Of a stretch of DNA of 64,000 bases, positions 45,670 through 55,101 are shown piece after piece. Under the pieces are notes generated by a model. The model had not been told where the DNA came from. It was given only the letters and a program-made list of their open reading frames with translations, and ran no database searches. The stretch comes from Phyllobacterium sophorae. Its GTDB lineage: Bacteria > Pseudomonadota > Alphaproteobacteria > Rhizobiales > Rhizobiaceae. The stretch's first letter is position 1. Each line of letters opens with the position of its first letter. The stretch spans positions 124,001 to 188,000 of the forward strand of contig NZ_PGGM01000014.1 of the NCBI RefSeq assembly GCF_003010965.1, written 5' to 3'. The position numbers were made by a program, and so were the translations under genes.

Positions 45670-45975
45670 TTAAATCCCTGAACCGTCGAGTTGCTCGGCG
45701 TCTTCGCCTTCCCAGGGTGAGGGCATAGAGGTGCGGTGGAGATTGGCCGAGGGCATCGGCATCCAGCACTTCAATTCCGGCTCGGCATATTCGACAACGC
45801 GGCCGGGTGAGGAATCGGAGGCGCGCCAGCCTTCGGCACCGAACTGGTCGCCATTAGACCAATACGCGAGATCAACTTCTGCCTGCCCCTGTTCGGACGG
45901 TCGGATCGTTACGAGGATTCGACTGCCGTCTTTCGGCGCGCTTGCCATGTGCCGCCAGCGCTCTGGCTCGTCCAT
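45670..45975 (-). CDS. Hypothetical protein (DUF551-like composition)
   Basis: This 101-residue protein starts MDEPERWRHMASAPKDGSRI. The W-x-x-x-x-x-A-P-K-D-G opening and a late ELKCWMPMP resemble the small DUF551-type proteins often found near phage or mobile genes. AGAGGAAAAACG precedes the ATG. No function known. It is adjacent to an HTH gene on the same strand. Confidence 0.55.
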   Translation of the reverse strand: MDEPERWRHMASAPKDGSRILVTIRPSEQGQAEVDLAYWSNGDQFGAEGWRASDSSPGRVVEYAEPELKCWMPMPSANLHRTSMPSPWEGEDAEQLDGSGI

Positions 45976-46236
45976 CGTTTTTCCTCTTGCCTTGCTGCTG
46001 GTTCCAAGTGTCGCCTCGCCATCGAAAACGGTCAACCCAAACTTTTTGCAACCATCCTGCGAATTCACGCACACGGCCCGTATAAGGGTCGATAATTCGC
46101 GCGCCAGCTTTCTTCAAATAACAGGTGCGTGATTCCGATTCCGATCTGGGTGACATGGGACGCTTATAAAACAGCGCCGCTATAAGGATCGTATACCTTT
46201 ACGCTACATTAGAAACTGACGGAAAGTGGGCGCTCA

Positions 46237-46262
46237 TCGGCATTTTCGAAGGAACGTTTATC
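46237..46262 (+). repeat. Dispersed 26-base intergenic repeat, copy 2
   Basis: Starts TCGGCATTTTCGAAGGAACG and ends TTTATC. It differs from copy 1 (19861) at three positions and lies between genes near the XRE regulator. Confidence 0.5.
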
Positions 46263-46374
46263 AACAAATCCCCAAGAATGCACGAGGCAAGGCGCAGACG
46301 ATCTTACGTCCATCGGTTGAAAACAAGGCTTCTGGGGAGTCGCCAAAAATTGGTCAGCGTGGTGAAGAGGACGC

Positions 46375-46617
46375 TCATTTGCGCAACCTCACACCTGAGC
46401 CACCTTCCACCAACTCTCCATCGTTGAGGAGAGTGATACCCGCCTCTTCAAGCGTCCGCTTTACCAGCGCAACGTTCCCGGCGGAGCTCCGGTCAGGGCC
46501 AATTGCGTCATCTTCCATTCGTCGGATCGTTGTCAGCGACAGACCCGTTTTTTGCACGAGATCATTCTGTGACCAGTTTAGCAGCGCACGCGCTGCCCTG
46601 ATTTGATTGGCGTCCAC
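46375..46617 (-). CDS. XRE-family helix-turn-helix protein
   Basis: This 80-residue DNA-binding protein has QIRAARALLNWSQNDLVQKTGLSLTTIRRMEDD, a typical HTH_3 domain. The rest (LEEAGITLLNDGELVEGGSGVRLR) is a short beta-type tail common in antitoxin-like or phage-type regulators. It starts with GTG at 46617 and has AAGGA upstream. No toxin gene is adjacent. The plus-strand gene at 47074 is divergent and might be controlled by it. Confidence 0.82.
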   Translation of the reverse strand: MDANQIRAARALLNWSQNDLVQKTGLSLTTIRRMEDDAIGPDRSSAGNVALVKRTLEEAGITLLNDGELVEGGSGVRLRK

Positions 46618-47073
46618 GTCAATCCTTGCTTTAAATTAGAGTAAACATTTTTTGTCCATCCATAAACAATTATTGTTGACATAGGCTGGTGGGCATGTTT
46701 GAATAGACAGAAAGTGTTCATATCAGAGGGGAAGCTCTTGTGCCAGACCGGGATGGTTTGGCGCACGTCGAAGGTTTGGCCAAGGTTACACTCCGAGCCG
46801 CTCTTGTAGTCAGTCCGGTTGCTGTTGCCGCCGCCTTTGCAAGCGGCTTGCGAGTTCATCTTGTCTTGCCAGCTCAATGGACGCCACTCCGACGTCTGGA
46901 ACGTGAGCTGAGTATTTGCTGATAGTTCCGCGCTACAACGCGGAGAACCACAGGGGCCAGTCCCACCCTCTAGGACGGGGCAACTGGAAATTCGATAAGT
47001 TGAGGCTGTGCAAGGTGCTGGCGACACCGTGTCCAGCCTGATCACAAATCAGACTATCAGGGAGCTCGGATCG
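46618..47073. promoter_or_regulatory. Divergent spacer between XRE gene and hypothetical gene
   Basis: About 455 bases separate the XRE gene (minus) and the hypothetical gene (plus). The part next to the regulator is AT-rich (TTTAAATTAGAGTAAAC and TTGTTGACATAGG near 46640-46685), including a TTGACA-like -35 at 46675. The rest has no recognised feature. Confidence 0.4.
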
Positions 47074-47733
47074 ATGGCTGATTCTGAGAATAGCAGAACT
47101 TTGTTGCCAGTCACTCGCGGAGGGTTGCTCTCGGGTACGGAGATATGGCTCACGGAACAAATCGCTACTATGTCACCTGATTGTGACGTGACCGCTTCGA
47201 GAGGAGTGGATGAGCGGGTGCTTTACATGTGGCGAAAATGGATGGCGGCTCACAGAAAGGTTGAGCAGTTCTGCCGGGCGCAGCAGCGGCTTGAGCGTCG
47301 TCTGGTCAGAGCTATTGGCTTCCCTCGCGTTGAAATATTGGCAGCGGATATGGAGCGACCGGTCGTGGCATTTTCAGCGGATAAGATCGATACCCTACTT
47401 GGCGGGGCAACAGAGACGGCCGACGCGCGAAATGAGGCGAAGGCCGTTCTTCAGGCGCGACAGCACGCCTGGGACGCAATGGACGAGCGTCTGGGTTACA
47501 GTCGTGCCAGGCGTGTCGAGGCAGAGGCGGAGGTCCATCGGGACGAACTGGCGGAAGCCCTTTGGGCCGAGCGTGCCCAATCCGTCGCTGGAATTGTCGC
47601 GAAGCTCCATGCTGTTCTGCTGAGATTTGAGGACGACGGTCCCCACGTCGAACCGCCATGGCCGCAAATCCGGTCGATCCTGATGGATCTCACCCGCCTT
47701 GATGCCACCCGCTCTGGCCGTTCCGATGCGTGA
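47074..47733 (+). CDS. Hypothetical helical protein
   Basis: This 219-residue cytoplasmic protein has a long alpha-helical, Arg/Glu/Ala-rich central part (HRKVEQFCRAQQRLERRLV, then ARNEAKAVLQARQHAWDAM and a coiled-coil-like VEAEAEVHRDELAEALWAERAQS). There is no signal or membrane segment. GGGAG precedes the ATG at 47074. Helical proteins of this kind recur in rhizobial accessory regions. Function unknown. Confidence 0.6.
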   Translation: MADSENSRTLLPVTRGGLLSGTEIWLTEQIATMSPDCDVTASRGVDERVLYMWRKWMAAHRKVEQFCRAQQRLERRLVRAIGFPRVEILAADMERPVVAFSADKIDTLLGGATETADARNEAKAVLQARQHAWDAMDERLGYSRARRVEAEAEVHRDELAEALWAERAQSVAGIVAKLHAVLLRFEDDGPHVEPPWPQIRSILMDLTRLDATRSGRSDA

Positions 47734-48019
47734 CCGCTCACGTTATCAACTGTTGGATAGCGCTTGAGCGGCTGCGCTTCGATATCTGCTGGGCAAGTCA
47801 CCGTGCAAGAAGTTTTCCGGCGATCGCCTTCTCCAGGCTTTAAGTTTCTCACAGCCCTGTGAGCAGAGCTGCTTCAAGCGAACGACATTTTGTCTAACCT
47901 TCTCGATCCGGCGGGTTTCCACCCACAGTACGCCCCAGTCGAGCGCGCTTGTGCCCGAAGTCCTCGTGAGACCGGCCCTCGGACGGTCGTCATGGCGGTT
48001 ACTAGCGTCGAATGTCTGC

Positions 48020-50128
48020 TTAATCGCATAGTGCATCGGCGTAGAGTAGGTGATCTGTAGTGCCATAGGCCATGATACTCTGATCGAAGCAGAACCTCTT
48101 GGAGAGTATCCGAACGAGGTATCGCCGATTGCACTTGGCAGGTAGGTCTATCCTGAAATCCCGCAGATCCGTCGACGGCATCGGTTCGGTGAACCTTGAA
48201 TGTCCAAAATAGGAAATATTCTGGATCAGTTTGATGGCACCAGAATTTCCCACTTCGCCGCCCGTGACCGCGAAGTCTTGACCTTTTGTTTCATCCAAAC
48301 CTGGATAGTCTCCTGCAGATGGAGGTTCCCCTGATAGCGGAATCGCTGTCGACTTGACCGCCACATTAAATCGGACATCGTCCCTCTGCGGAACGTTTCC
48401 ATAACCGTTGAGATATCTCCAACGCACTCGAACCACGTGGGTTGCTTCGCTCTCACCCAACGGCAATGGAAATACAGCAATCGAGGTGTCCGTGGGTGCG
48501 GATCCGTCCCCTTGAGACTTTGATCCGGGGGCAGGACAAGGAGTATATAGAGGGCGATAACCGCATTCGGCCCCACCAGCGTCCCACAAGCAGTTACTCA
48601 ACCGCCGCCAGTCCGCGGAACTTATAGCTGGTGGCAGTGCTGACAACTCGTTGCCGTTGCCGGGCACCATCCAGGGATGAATCTTGCCGGCCCCCGAACG
48701 AAGCGCCCAGTCCGTACGGCGAATGCCGACGCGTGCGTATTTTTTCTTCTCGTCCCGAAGCTCGAGTGCTTGCGCCCAGGTGGGTTTCGAAATCCATGGT
48801 TCCTGCGCAGCCGCATCTGCCGCGAAGCGGCGTCCCGTGATCTGCGTTGTCAACGTATGGCACGCTGTACAATTCCCTGTTGGATCCCGTATGGTCTTGG
48901 CGCGCCCGAGTTTGACATTGTGAGTGCTGGTGTAGCCCGAGCCGATGACACGAAATGGCGCGCGCTCGTTGCGGGGAGTTTCAGGCAGGTAGTCACCGAG
49001 ACTGAAGGCAACTGCTCTCGGGTCATCCTTCCCGCCGAAGTAACCCACCCTGGCTTGTTGAGCATGCGGATTGATGACATACGGGTTCTTGTTATCGTGG
49101 CATGCGTAGCACTGAACCTGAAATGTCTGATCGTATAGTGCCTCAGCAGAAGCACGACCGACCCTGTCGGAATATGAATGGCCGCCTGGTGGCACAAATG
49201 GGCTTGACCAGTCAAACTCGCTCCGGTCTTTCCGTCCGTCGAAGAACACAATTTCACCAGTGAGGCTGTTGAAACCAATCGTTCCCAGAAGAGCGAATTT
49301 TGGATTCGACTGCTCCCAGTATGGAATCGAGCCCACCAGCAGGTTGGTGGTTGACTTGCGGCATAAAAATAGCCACTCCACACTGCCTTTGACAACGCGC
49401 TTCAAGCGCGAACTCGGACCACAGTAGGTGACATTTCCGGCTAGTGAGGGCTTGTCGCATTTCTGGATGCCTTTCGTCCATTTGACGACTTTGCCCGCGG
49501 CATCGCGATGTTCGAACTCCAGCGGGTGCCCCGTTTTTCCGGCGTTGGGCTTCAACTCCACGAGATTGCCTTCCACCTCCAAGGGGATCGTTTTCGCACC
49601 TTGTGCACAGTCTGCATCCGGAATCGGTCCAAACACGCTACGGGCCTCGTCGCCAAATCTGCTGATGACGTTGCTGCTTGCCGAGGCTGGCTCCCAAAAA
49701 AAATCGCCATTCAAACGTCGAACTGCTTCTTCGAATGACTCCGCCTCAAGCGTAGCGCGATCGGGCCCGAGGCCAACGAGCTGGACGTCACTTTTTTGCC
49801 GCTTCATCACGGAAAGCACCATCTCCCGGCAAGCCTGAAAGACCTGCAGGTCCCGCAGATACCTGTCATATATTCTACCCTGCGGGAGGACTTTGGCGGT
49901 TGACCCCGGTGGAGGAGAAGGAGCGATGCAGCCGGTCCATACATCGCATCTGCTGCCCTGTTGGCACACTTTTCCGCCGCCCCTGCCAAGCGCTGCATCA
50001 GCCATCCTCGAGCCGAGACGAAGGATTTCAACTGGTTGCGGCATGTACTGCGAAGGCCCGTTCGAACCGCCGGCGAAAGCAATCACCGCAACAATACCCA
50101 AGATAGATGCGAATTCTCTGACAGCCAT
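48020..50128 (-). CDS. Secreted two-haem-c-motif protein (cytochrome-like)
   Basis: This 702-residue protein has an N-terminal hydrophobic segment (ILGIVAVIAFAG) consistent with a signal or anchor. It has two CxxCH haem c attachment motifs: CYACH at residues 340-344 and CTACH at 420-424. The first 300 residues are an unrecognised domain with several Cys. The segment after residue 430 is also unassigned, with more Cys (CLWDAGGAECG and CPAPGS). It could act as a periplasmic electron carrier or oxidase-like enzyme. The size and arrangement match no family I can name. Confidence 0.75.
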   Translation of the reverse strand: MAVREFASILGIVAVIAFAGGSNGPSQYMPQPVEILRLGSRMADAALGRGGGKVCQQGSRCDVWTGCIAPSPPPGSTAKVLPQGRIYDRYLRDLQVFQACREMVLSVMKRQKSDVQLVGLGPDRATLEAESFEEAVRRLNGDFFWEPASASSNVISRFGDEARSVFGPIPDADCAQGAKTIPLEVEGNLVELKPNAGKTGHPLEFEHRDAAGKVVKWTKGIQKCDKPSLAGNVTYCGPSSRLKRVVKGSVEWLFLCRKSTTNLLVGSIPYWEQSNPKFALLGTIGFNSLTGEIVFFDGRKDRSEFDWSSPFVPPGGHSYSDRVGRASAEALYDQTFQVQCYACHDNKNPYVINPHAQQARVGYFGGKDDPRAVAFSLGDYLPETPRNERAPFRVIGSGYTSTHNVKLGRAKTIRDPTGNCTACHTLTTQITGRRFAADAAAQEPWISKPTWAQALELRDEKKKYARVGIRRTDWALRSGAGKIHPWMVPGNGNELSALPPAISSADWRRLSNCLWDAGGAECGYRPLYTPCPAPGSKSQGDGSAPTDTSIAVFPLPLGESEATHVVRVRWRYLNGYGNVPQRDDVRFNVAVKSTAIPLSGEPPSAGDYPGLDETKGQDFAVTGGEVGNSGAIKLIQNISYFGHSRFTEPMPSTDLRDFRIDLPAKCNRRYLVRILSKRFCFDQSIMAYGTTDHLLYADALCD

Positions 50129-50172
50129 TTCGCGCAGTCCTCCCGGGACTACTGCGCGGCCAAACTACCGTG

Positions 50173-50439
50173 TCAACGTGCTCGTGCCTGAGTCCCAGGC
50201 GTGTCCGTGATGAGCGTTAGCCTTGAGAACCGCCAAACGTTGTCGGTGCCTCTTGCGAACGTCGCCTTTAGAACTGCGGTGTAGTCCAAATTCGGAACTT
50301 CCATATCCGCCCACTGAATGGTTACGAGCAAGGTCGTTTTTCCTATTACCGTATCCTTATCCTGAGCGTGTAGGAGTGTGTTGCTCTCGAAGTGCCGGGC
50401 TTGCCGATCGTCACCGAGGTCATTGAGAATACCCGCCAT
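50173..50439 (-). CDS. Hypothetical protein next to cytochrome-like gene
   Basis: This 88-residue protein starts MAGILNDLGDDRQARHF. The second half has alternating hydrophobic residues (TTLLVTIQWADMEVPNLDYTAVL and NVWRFSRLTLIT), suggesting a small beta-barrel or NTF2-like piece. It is 44 bases upstream of the cytochrome-like gene on the same strand and could be co-expressed. Its upstream sequence continues open, so it may be the end of a decayed longer gene. Confidence 0.4.
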   Translation of the reverse strand: MAGILNDLGDDRQARHFESNTLLHAQDKDTVIGKTTLLVTIQWADMEVPNLDYTAVLKATFARGTDNVWRFSRLTLITDTPGTQARAR

Positions 50440-50676
50440 GAATGTTCCCAGGTCCTCTGTGGAAACCGCGCCTCAGAAACCGCTTCGGGTGGGTCTGCGG
50501 TTCGATTTCTTTCAGGAGCACTGACTCATGGCCCAATTCAAGACTCAGTTTGACCAAGCAATTGTGTTGAACGTAGTCAAGGCGTTGATCCAGTGTGCCG
50601 GCTTTTTCAACGTTTGTCCTGAGGGGCAGCCGCAAGTGGGCGAAGCCTGCTTGTAGACGGTCCGCCCGATGAAAGG

Positions 50677-51051
50677 TTAGGCCTCAGGTTCGTGGCAAAC
50701 CGCTTCAATGTTGTGCCCGTCCGGACCAATGACGAACGCTGCATAATAATTCGAGTGGTAGTGCGGGCGCAGACCAGGCGCACCATTATCTTTGCCACCG
50801 GCCTCCAGAGCCGCGCGATAGAAGGCTTCGACTTGCTGGCGTTTCTCGGCCGTGAACGCCAGGTGAAGATGCGCCGGCTTCTCCTCGGTTTGGTACAGGC
50901 ACAAAGAAGCCTTCCCCTTTGGGCTAAGCTCGACGCCGTACGTGGGCGATCCCTCCGATACAACAGCTACGCCGAGTGGTTCGAGCGCCTTGAGGAAGAA
51001 CGCTTTGCTCGCTGCATAATCGCTGACTCCGAATTTGACGTGGTCAAACAT
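50677..51051 (-). CDS. VOC/glyoxalase-superfamily protein
   Basis: This 124-residue vicinal-oxygen-chelate protein starts MFDHVKFGVSDYAASKAFF, a first beta-alpha-beta module with the His and later FVIGPDGHNIEAVCHE, the family's second-module end with Glu. Members bind a metal and act as isomerases, dioxygenases or resistance proteins. GGAG precedes the ATG. No neighbour fixes its role. Confidence 0.88.
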   Translation of the reverse strand: MFDHVKFGVSDYAASKAFFLKALEPLGVAVVSEGSPTYGVELSPKGKASLCLYQTEEKPAHLHLAFTAEKRQQVEAFYRAALEAGGKDNGAPGLRPHYHSNYYAAFVIGPDGHNIEAVCHEPEA

Positions 51052-51434
51052 GCGTACTCCTGAAATGTGTAGGCCTGCCGGACGGTGCCTCTGCTACGCA
51101 TCTTGCCAAGTCTGCTGCGCTGCAGAACGGTCCTTCGCGGCCGGTTTTGCGTCTCAGACTTTATTGCCATGTCTCAGCCGCCGATGGCAAGGAACAGGGT
51201 GGAAGTCGAGAGAGCAGCGCTCACTTTGTGTAAACCCGCAGGGTAGGTAGCTTGAGCTGACAAGAGTGCGCACTCGAGCCTTGCGTCGCTTCGGCGATGC
51301 TATCCATCAGGTGGAGGAAGCACTGCCGACGCGCTCGCCATGACCTCATGTCCCGCCTTGCAGATGCGCCGACGTCTCGCCGCATCTTCAACCCGCGCAA
51401 CTTGGCGATGGCGTCCGGTTGTTCTGCCAAAGAA
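51052..51434. other. Intergenic, no recognisable gene
   Basis: About 380 bases between the VOC gene and the MFS gene. No supported feature. Confidence 0.4.
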
Positions 51435-52643
51435 TCAGCTGCGCGGCTGCAACAGCGCCAGGGCGACTGTCGATGCGGCAAGGACGGCGGTAAGGGTCAG
51501 GGGCCCGGTAGCGCCATAGTTGTCCACGACATAGCCGCCGACAACCGCGCCAATAGTGATGGCGACCTGGAAAGAGGTGACCATCAAGCTGCCCGCTGCT
51601 TCCAGCGCGTCGGGCGCCGCGCGGGACAGATTGGTCGGCAGCACCACCGGCGCCATGCCGAAGGCGAAGCCCCACAGTGTAGCGAAGCCGAAGGCAACGC
51701 CGATGTGCACGCCCCAAAGTACCAAAGCGAGCGCCGCAAACGCCATTAACGCAGCGGTGGCCGCTAGGGCCATGCGGATATTGGCGTCAGCCATGCGGCC
51801 ACCGGCAATATTACCGATCACAGCCGCGATGCCAAACCCGAGCAGCGCCAGGGCAATCGGCCCGGTTGCAAGGAGCGTTACCTGTTCGAGGAAGGGGCGC
51901 ACATAGACCGAGCCGGCAAAATGCCCCGTCATGAGCAAAAGAATAGCAAGCATGCCGAGTTGAATGCCACGCCGCCGCGTCAGCCGAAGGACATCGGCAA
52001 GACTGTTGCTTGTGCTTGCAGGCAGGGTCGGCAGGCTGAGCAACTGCAGCAGCATGGCAAGCGCAGCCAGCCCCGCTGTCATGGCCATGGCGCTGCGCCA
52101 GCCGAGCCAGTCGCTGATCAACGCGCCCATCGAGGGTGCGGCAATGGTGGCCAGCGAGACACCGAGGGTGACGATAGCCATGCCCCGGCCTGTCGCATTG
52201 GCGCCAACCAGCCTCGCTACCACGGCAACTGAAAGCGCCCAGAAAGCGCTGAGGGCGATGCCGAGCCCGGCCCGGCCTAACAATAATAGCCAGAAATCGG
52301 TCGCTACCGCCGCAAGAATATTGGAGGCGATCGCCAAGGCACTGAGACCAACCAGCACGGTCTTGCGGTTCAATCGGCCGATGAGAACATTGCTCAGCAT
52401 GGCCGTCACGGCGCCGACGGAAGCGGTGGCGGTGACAACCTGTCCGGCGGTTCCCTCGCTGATGCCGAGATCGCGCGCCATTGGCGTCAACAGGCCTGCC
52501 GGCAGAAACTCGGCTGACACCAGCGCAAAACTGGTGGCCGCCATCGAAAGGACCGCGAACCAGGTTGCCGGGCTCCACGCGGCTGGCGCAGCGGCATCAA
52601 GGTCTATCGCGGCGCCATCAAGCTGTAATGTTGTGTCCGTCAT
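51435..52643 (-). CDS. MFS transporter (AraJ/sugar-efflux or drug-efflux type)
   Basis: This 402-residue inner-membrane protein has twelve hydrophobic segments and the DHA1-like LPAGLLTPMARDLGISEGTAGQ, the loop-2/3 motif LIGRLNRKTVLV and a second-half equivalent GGRMADANIRMAL. The order is typical of AraJ/NepI/Cmx-like efflux permeases. It is 60 bases downstream of an AraC regulator on the same strand, so its expression may depend on that regulator. Substrate unknown. Confidence 0.9.
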   Translation of the reverse strand: MTDTTLQLDGAAIDLDAAAPAAWSPATWFAVLSMAATSFALVSAEFLPAGLLTPMARDLGISEGTAGQVVTATASVGAVTAMLSNVLIGRLNRKTVLVGLSALAIASNILAAVATDFWLLLLGRAGLGIALSAFWALSVAVVARLVGANATGRGMAIVTLGVSLATIAAPSMGALISDWLGWRSAMAMTAGLAALAMLLQLLSLPTLPASTSNSLADVLRLTRRRGIQLGMLAILLLMTGHFAGSVYVRPFLEQVTLLATGPIALALLGFGIAAVIGNIAGGRMADANIRMALAATAALMAFAALALVLWGVHIGVAFGFATLWGFAFGMAPVVLPTNLSRAAPDALEAAGSLMVTSFQVAITIGAVVGGYVVDNYGATGPLTLTAVLAASTVALALLQPRS

Positions 52644-52702
52644 TGAAGTATCTCCAAGGTTTAGAGATCTTCATAGACGAGTCTTTTCGGATGATATGTA
52701 TC

Positions 52703-53647
52703 TTATAATCCGAATTCCATGTCCGTTCGTCCGGAAATTGTGCGACGCACAACGCCGGGCGAGACGCTGGTAATGCGCTTGAACGCGCGAGCGAAGGATG
52801 CCTCGGACTCATAGCCCAAGCGGGTAGCGACCTCGGCAACCGACATGCCGCTTTGCCCCAATAATTCGCGGGCAAGCTGCATACGCAGACGGGCGAGATA
52901 GCGTGCCGCGCCTTCCCCTAAAACAGCGCTGAAGCGCTCGGCGAAAATCGAGCGCGATTGGCCTGCCAGGCCGGCGAGGCTTTCGAGCGTCCAGTTGTGG
53001 CCGGGGTCTCGGTGCATGGCTGCCAGGGCTCGGCCGATATGGGGGTCGCGGATGGCGGCGAGCCAACCGGTGGTCGGGGCTCCGGTGCAATTGACCCAGC
53101 AGCGGATGAGCCGCGCTGTGAGCAGGTCCGCCATTCGTGACAAGATAGTGGCGCTGCCCATTTGCGGTTGTGTGGCCTCAGCCGTCATAGCCGCGAGCAA
53201 GGGACTAACGATCGGGTCATTGCCAGCCACGTCGCAGCCCTTGATGATTGGCGGCATCAATGTGATCAAGGGGTTAAGCGCACAGGCGCCCAAGGCCATG
53301 GAGCCGCAGAAAAGGGTGCTGGTCGCCCCCGTTCCTTCCCGCACCACTTCGCAGACGTTGCTCCCCAACTTGGTCACCTGACAACCCTTGAGCGAATCGC
53401 CTACAACATCCGGCGCGCTGGCCAGCCGATGGGCGATGCCTTGCGGCAGCAGCACCAGATCGCCATCGTGCAACTCCTGCCAGCCTTGCGCTTCGGTATG
53501 AATCCAGCATGGGCCTTGGCTGACAAAGTGAAAACGAAGCAGTGGTTGTTGCGGAAAGGCGATGCTCCATGGATGTCGCAGCTCGCAGCGGCCATAGTTG
53601 ACGCCACTCAAGCGAAAGTCTTGGAGGACTTCGCTGAGCGCATCCAT
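52703..53647 (-). CDS. AraC-family regulator with cupin-type sensor domain
   Basis: This 314-residue regulator starts MDALSEVLQDFRLSGV, the opening of cupin_6-type AraC proteins. The first 180 residues form the sensor (CWIHTEAQGWQELHDGDLVLLPQGIAH). The C-terminal 100 carry two HTHs (IGRALAAMHRDPGHNWTLESLAGLAGQS and LAREL...SVAEVATRLGYESEASFARAFK). It probably controls the downstream MFS exporter. A longer start at 53692 has no better ribosome-binding site. Confidence 0.9.
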   Translation of the reverse strand: MDALSEVLQDFRLSGVNYGRCELRHPWSIAFPQQPLLRFHFVSQGPCWIHTEAQGWQELHDGDLVLLPQGIAHRLASAPDVVGDSLKGCQVTKLGSNVCEVVREGTGATSTLFCGSMALGACALNPLITLMPPIIKGCDVAGNDPIVSPLLAAMTAEATQPQMGSATILSRMADLLTARLIRCWVNCTGAPTTGWLAAIRDPHIGRALAAMHRDPGHNWTLESLAGLAGQSRSIFAERFSAVLGEGAARYLARLRMQLARELLGQSGMSVAEVATRLGYESEASFARAFKRITSVSPGVVRRTISGRTDMEFGL

Positions 53648-53941
53648 CGGGATCTGCGGCGGCGACGATGGTCGGGACGAATGGTCAAGCATTTGGCAAA
53701 TATAAATGCCGATCGTCCGGCAGGCAAGTGGAGATGTGTTCGACACAATAGCGTTTCCGTGACTTTTCAACGCGAAACTTGGGGTTTGTCATGACATCGC
53801 TTAGGGATCTGTGCATGAGACCGTCATCGCAATGCAAACTGTTGCTTAAGATGGCGGCACTACCTTTTTAGGCGTTTCGAATTTCTTCCCGGTCTTCCTC
53901 GACAAGAAACAGCGGAAGATCCATCGGGCAGTTTTGCAACG

Positions 53942-54340
53942 TCACGCATTCGAGGGAATGCGGGCGATGACCTTTATCTCGAAGTCGAAGCCGGCTAGCC
54001 AGTTTACGCCTAGCGCAGTCCAGTTCGGGTAAGGTGCCTTGCTGAAAATCCGTTGCTTGACAGCCATGATTGTTGCGAACTGGTTCTCGGGGTCAGTGTG
54101 GAACGTCGTCACATCCACGATATCGTCGAACGTGCAGCCTGCGGCATCCAGTGTCGCCTTGAGGTTTTCGAAGGCCAGCTGGACCTGACGTTCAAAATCA
54201 GGTTCAGGCGTTCCATCGGAACGGCTGCCGACCTGCCCGGACACGAACAGGAGATCGCCGGATCGGATAGCGGCGGAATAGCCATGTTCCTCGTACAGAG
54301 CATGCCTGTTTGCAGGAAAGATTGCTTCGCGTTGGGCCAT
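53942..54340 (-). CDS. RidA/YjgF-family protein
   Basis: This 132-residue protein of the imine/enamine deaminase RidA superfamily has SGDLLFVSGQVGSRSDG, FENLKATLDAAGCTFDDIVDVTTF, and the late YPNWTALGVNWLAG. Most family members carry an Arg near residue 105 in xRxAV; here the equivalent region reads YPNWTALGVNWL, so it belongs to a non-archetypal (Rid4-7-like) group and may not deaminate enamines. It is divergent from a TetR gene, and their shared spacer carries four similar operators. The start at 54340 has GAGAGATC upstream. Confidence 0.88.
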   Translation of the reverse strand: MAQREAIFPANRHALYEEHGYSAAIRSGDLLFVSGQVGSRSDGTPEPDFERQVQLAFENLKATLDAAGCTFDDIVDVTTFHTDPENQFATIMAVKQRIFSKAPYPNWTALGVNWLAGFDFEIKVIARIPSNA

Positions 54341-54403
54341 TGTCGATCTCTCTTGATTATCCGGGTTGATGACCGGTGAGTGCAGCGTGAACTGCAGCAG
54401 CTT

Positions 54404-54493
54404 CACATACGCCCGTATCATCTGATATACGGTGCGTATGTGAAATATTCTACATACGCACCGTATGTCAAGTTAATATACGCGTCGTATGTG
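54404..54493. promoter_or_regulatory. Four-copy TetR operator array between ridA-like and tetR genes
   Basis: The sequence holds four 17-base near-palindromes around ATACG-nnn-CGTAT: 54404-54420, 54426-54442, 54452-54468 and 54477-54493. Two are nearly identical (ACATACGCACCGTATGT and its complement). The spacing and the divergent gene pair strongly suggest that the TetR protein represses both genes by binding here. Promoter boxes overlap the array. Confidence 0.8.
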
Positions 54494-54507
54494 AAATCAA
54501 GGCTAAG

Positions 54508-55101
54508 ATGGCTAAACGACGCGTTGAGACGATGGAAGAGAACCGCGCCAAGCTAATCGCGGCTGCCCGAAAGGCTTTTGCGAAAAAGGGATACTCCGCC
54601 GCTTCAATGGATGAGTTGACCGCTGAAGTCAGTCTGACGCGGGGTGCGCTCTACCACAATTTCGGAGACAAGCGCGGGCTTTTGGCGGCAGTTGTCGATC
54701 AGATTGACTCGGAAATGGCATCGCGCGCCCAGAAGATCGGCGCCCGTGCTGGCAACGATTGGCAGGGCCTGCTTGCCGAGGGTGCCGCCTATATCGAGAT
54801 GGCGCTTGATCCGGAAGTCCAACGCATCGTCCTGCTCGATGGACCTGCGGTGTTGGGTGATCCCTCGCGATGGCCCAGCCAGAGCAGTTGTCTCCAGGTC
54901 ACCAAGCGAACAGTTGAACGCCTTATCGCACAAGGGCTCCTCAAGCCCATTGATGCAGAAGCGGCGGCGCGGCTTCTAAGTGGAGCTGCTCTCAATGCTG
55001 CTCTTTGGATCGCCGCCAGCGACGATCCAAAGGATGTACTGCCGAAGGCCATCCAGGCATTCCGTTCCTTGGCTGCGGGTCTGCTTGTGAACCCTGTGTG
55101 A
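54508..55101 (+). CDS. TetR-family regulator
   Basis: This 197-residue repressor has the N-terminal HTH (AARKAFAKKGYSAASMDELTAEVSLTRGALYHNFGDKRGL, residues about 15-55) and a ligand-binding helical domain of the tetracyclin_C-like type. It is divergent from the ridA-like gene across an operator array, so it probably autoregulates and represses that gene. The start at 54508 is preceded by AAGG. Confidence 0.92.
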   Translation: MAKRRVETMEENRAKLIAAARKAFAKKGYSAASMDELTAEVSLTRGALYHNFGDKRGLLAAVVDQIDSEMASRAQKIGARAGNDWQGLLAEGAAYIEMALDPEVQRIVLLDGPAVLGDPSRWPSQSSCLQVTKRTVERLIAQGLLKPIDAEAAARLLSGAALNAALWIAASDDPKDVLPKAIQAFRSLAAGLLVNPV

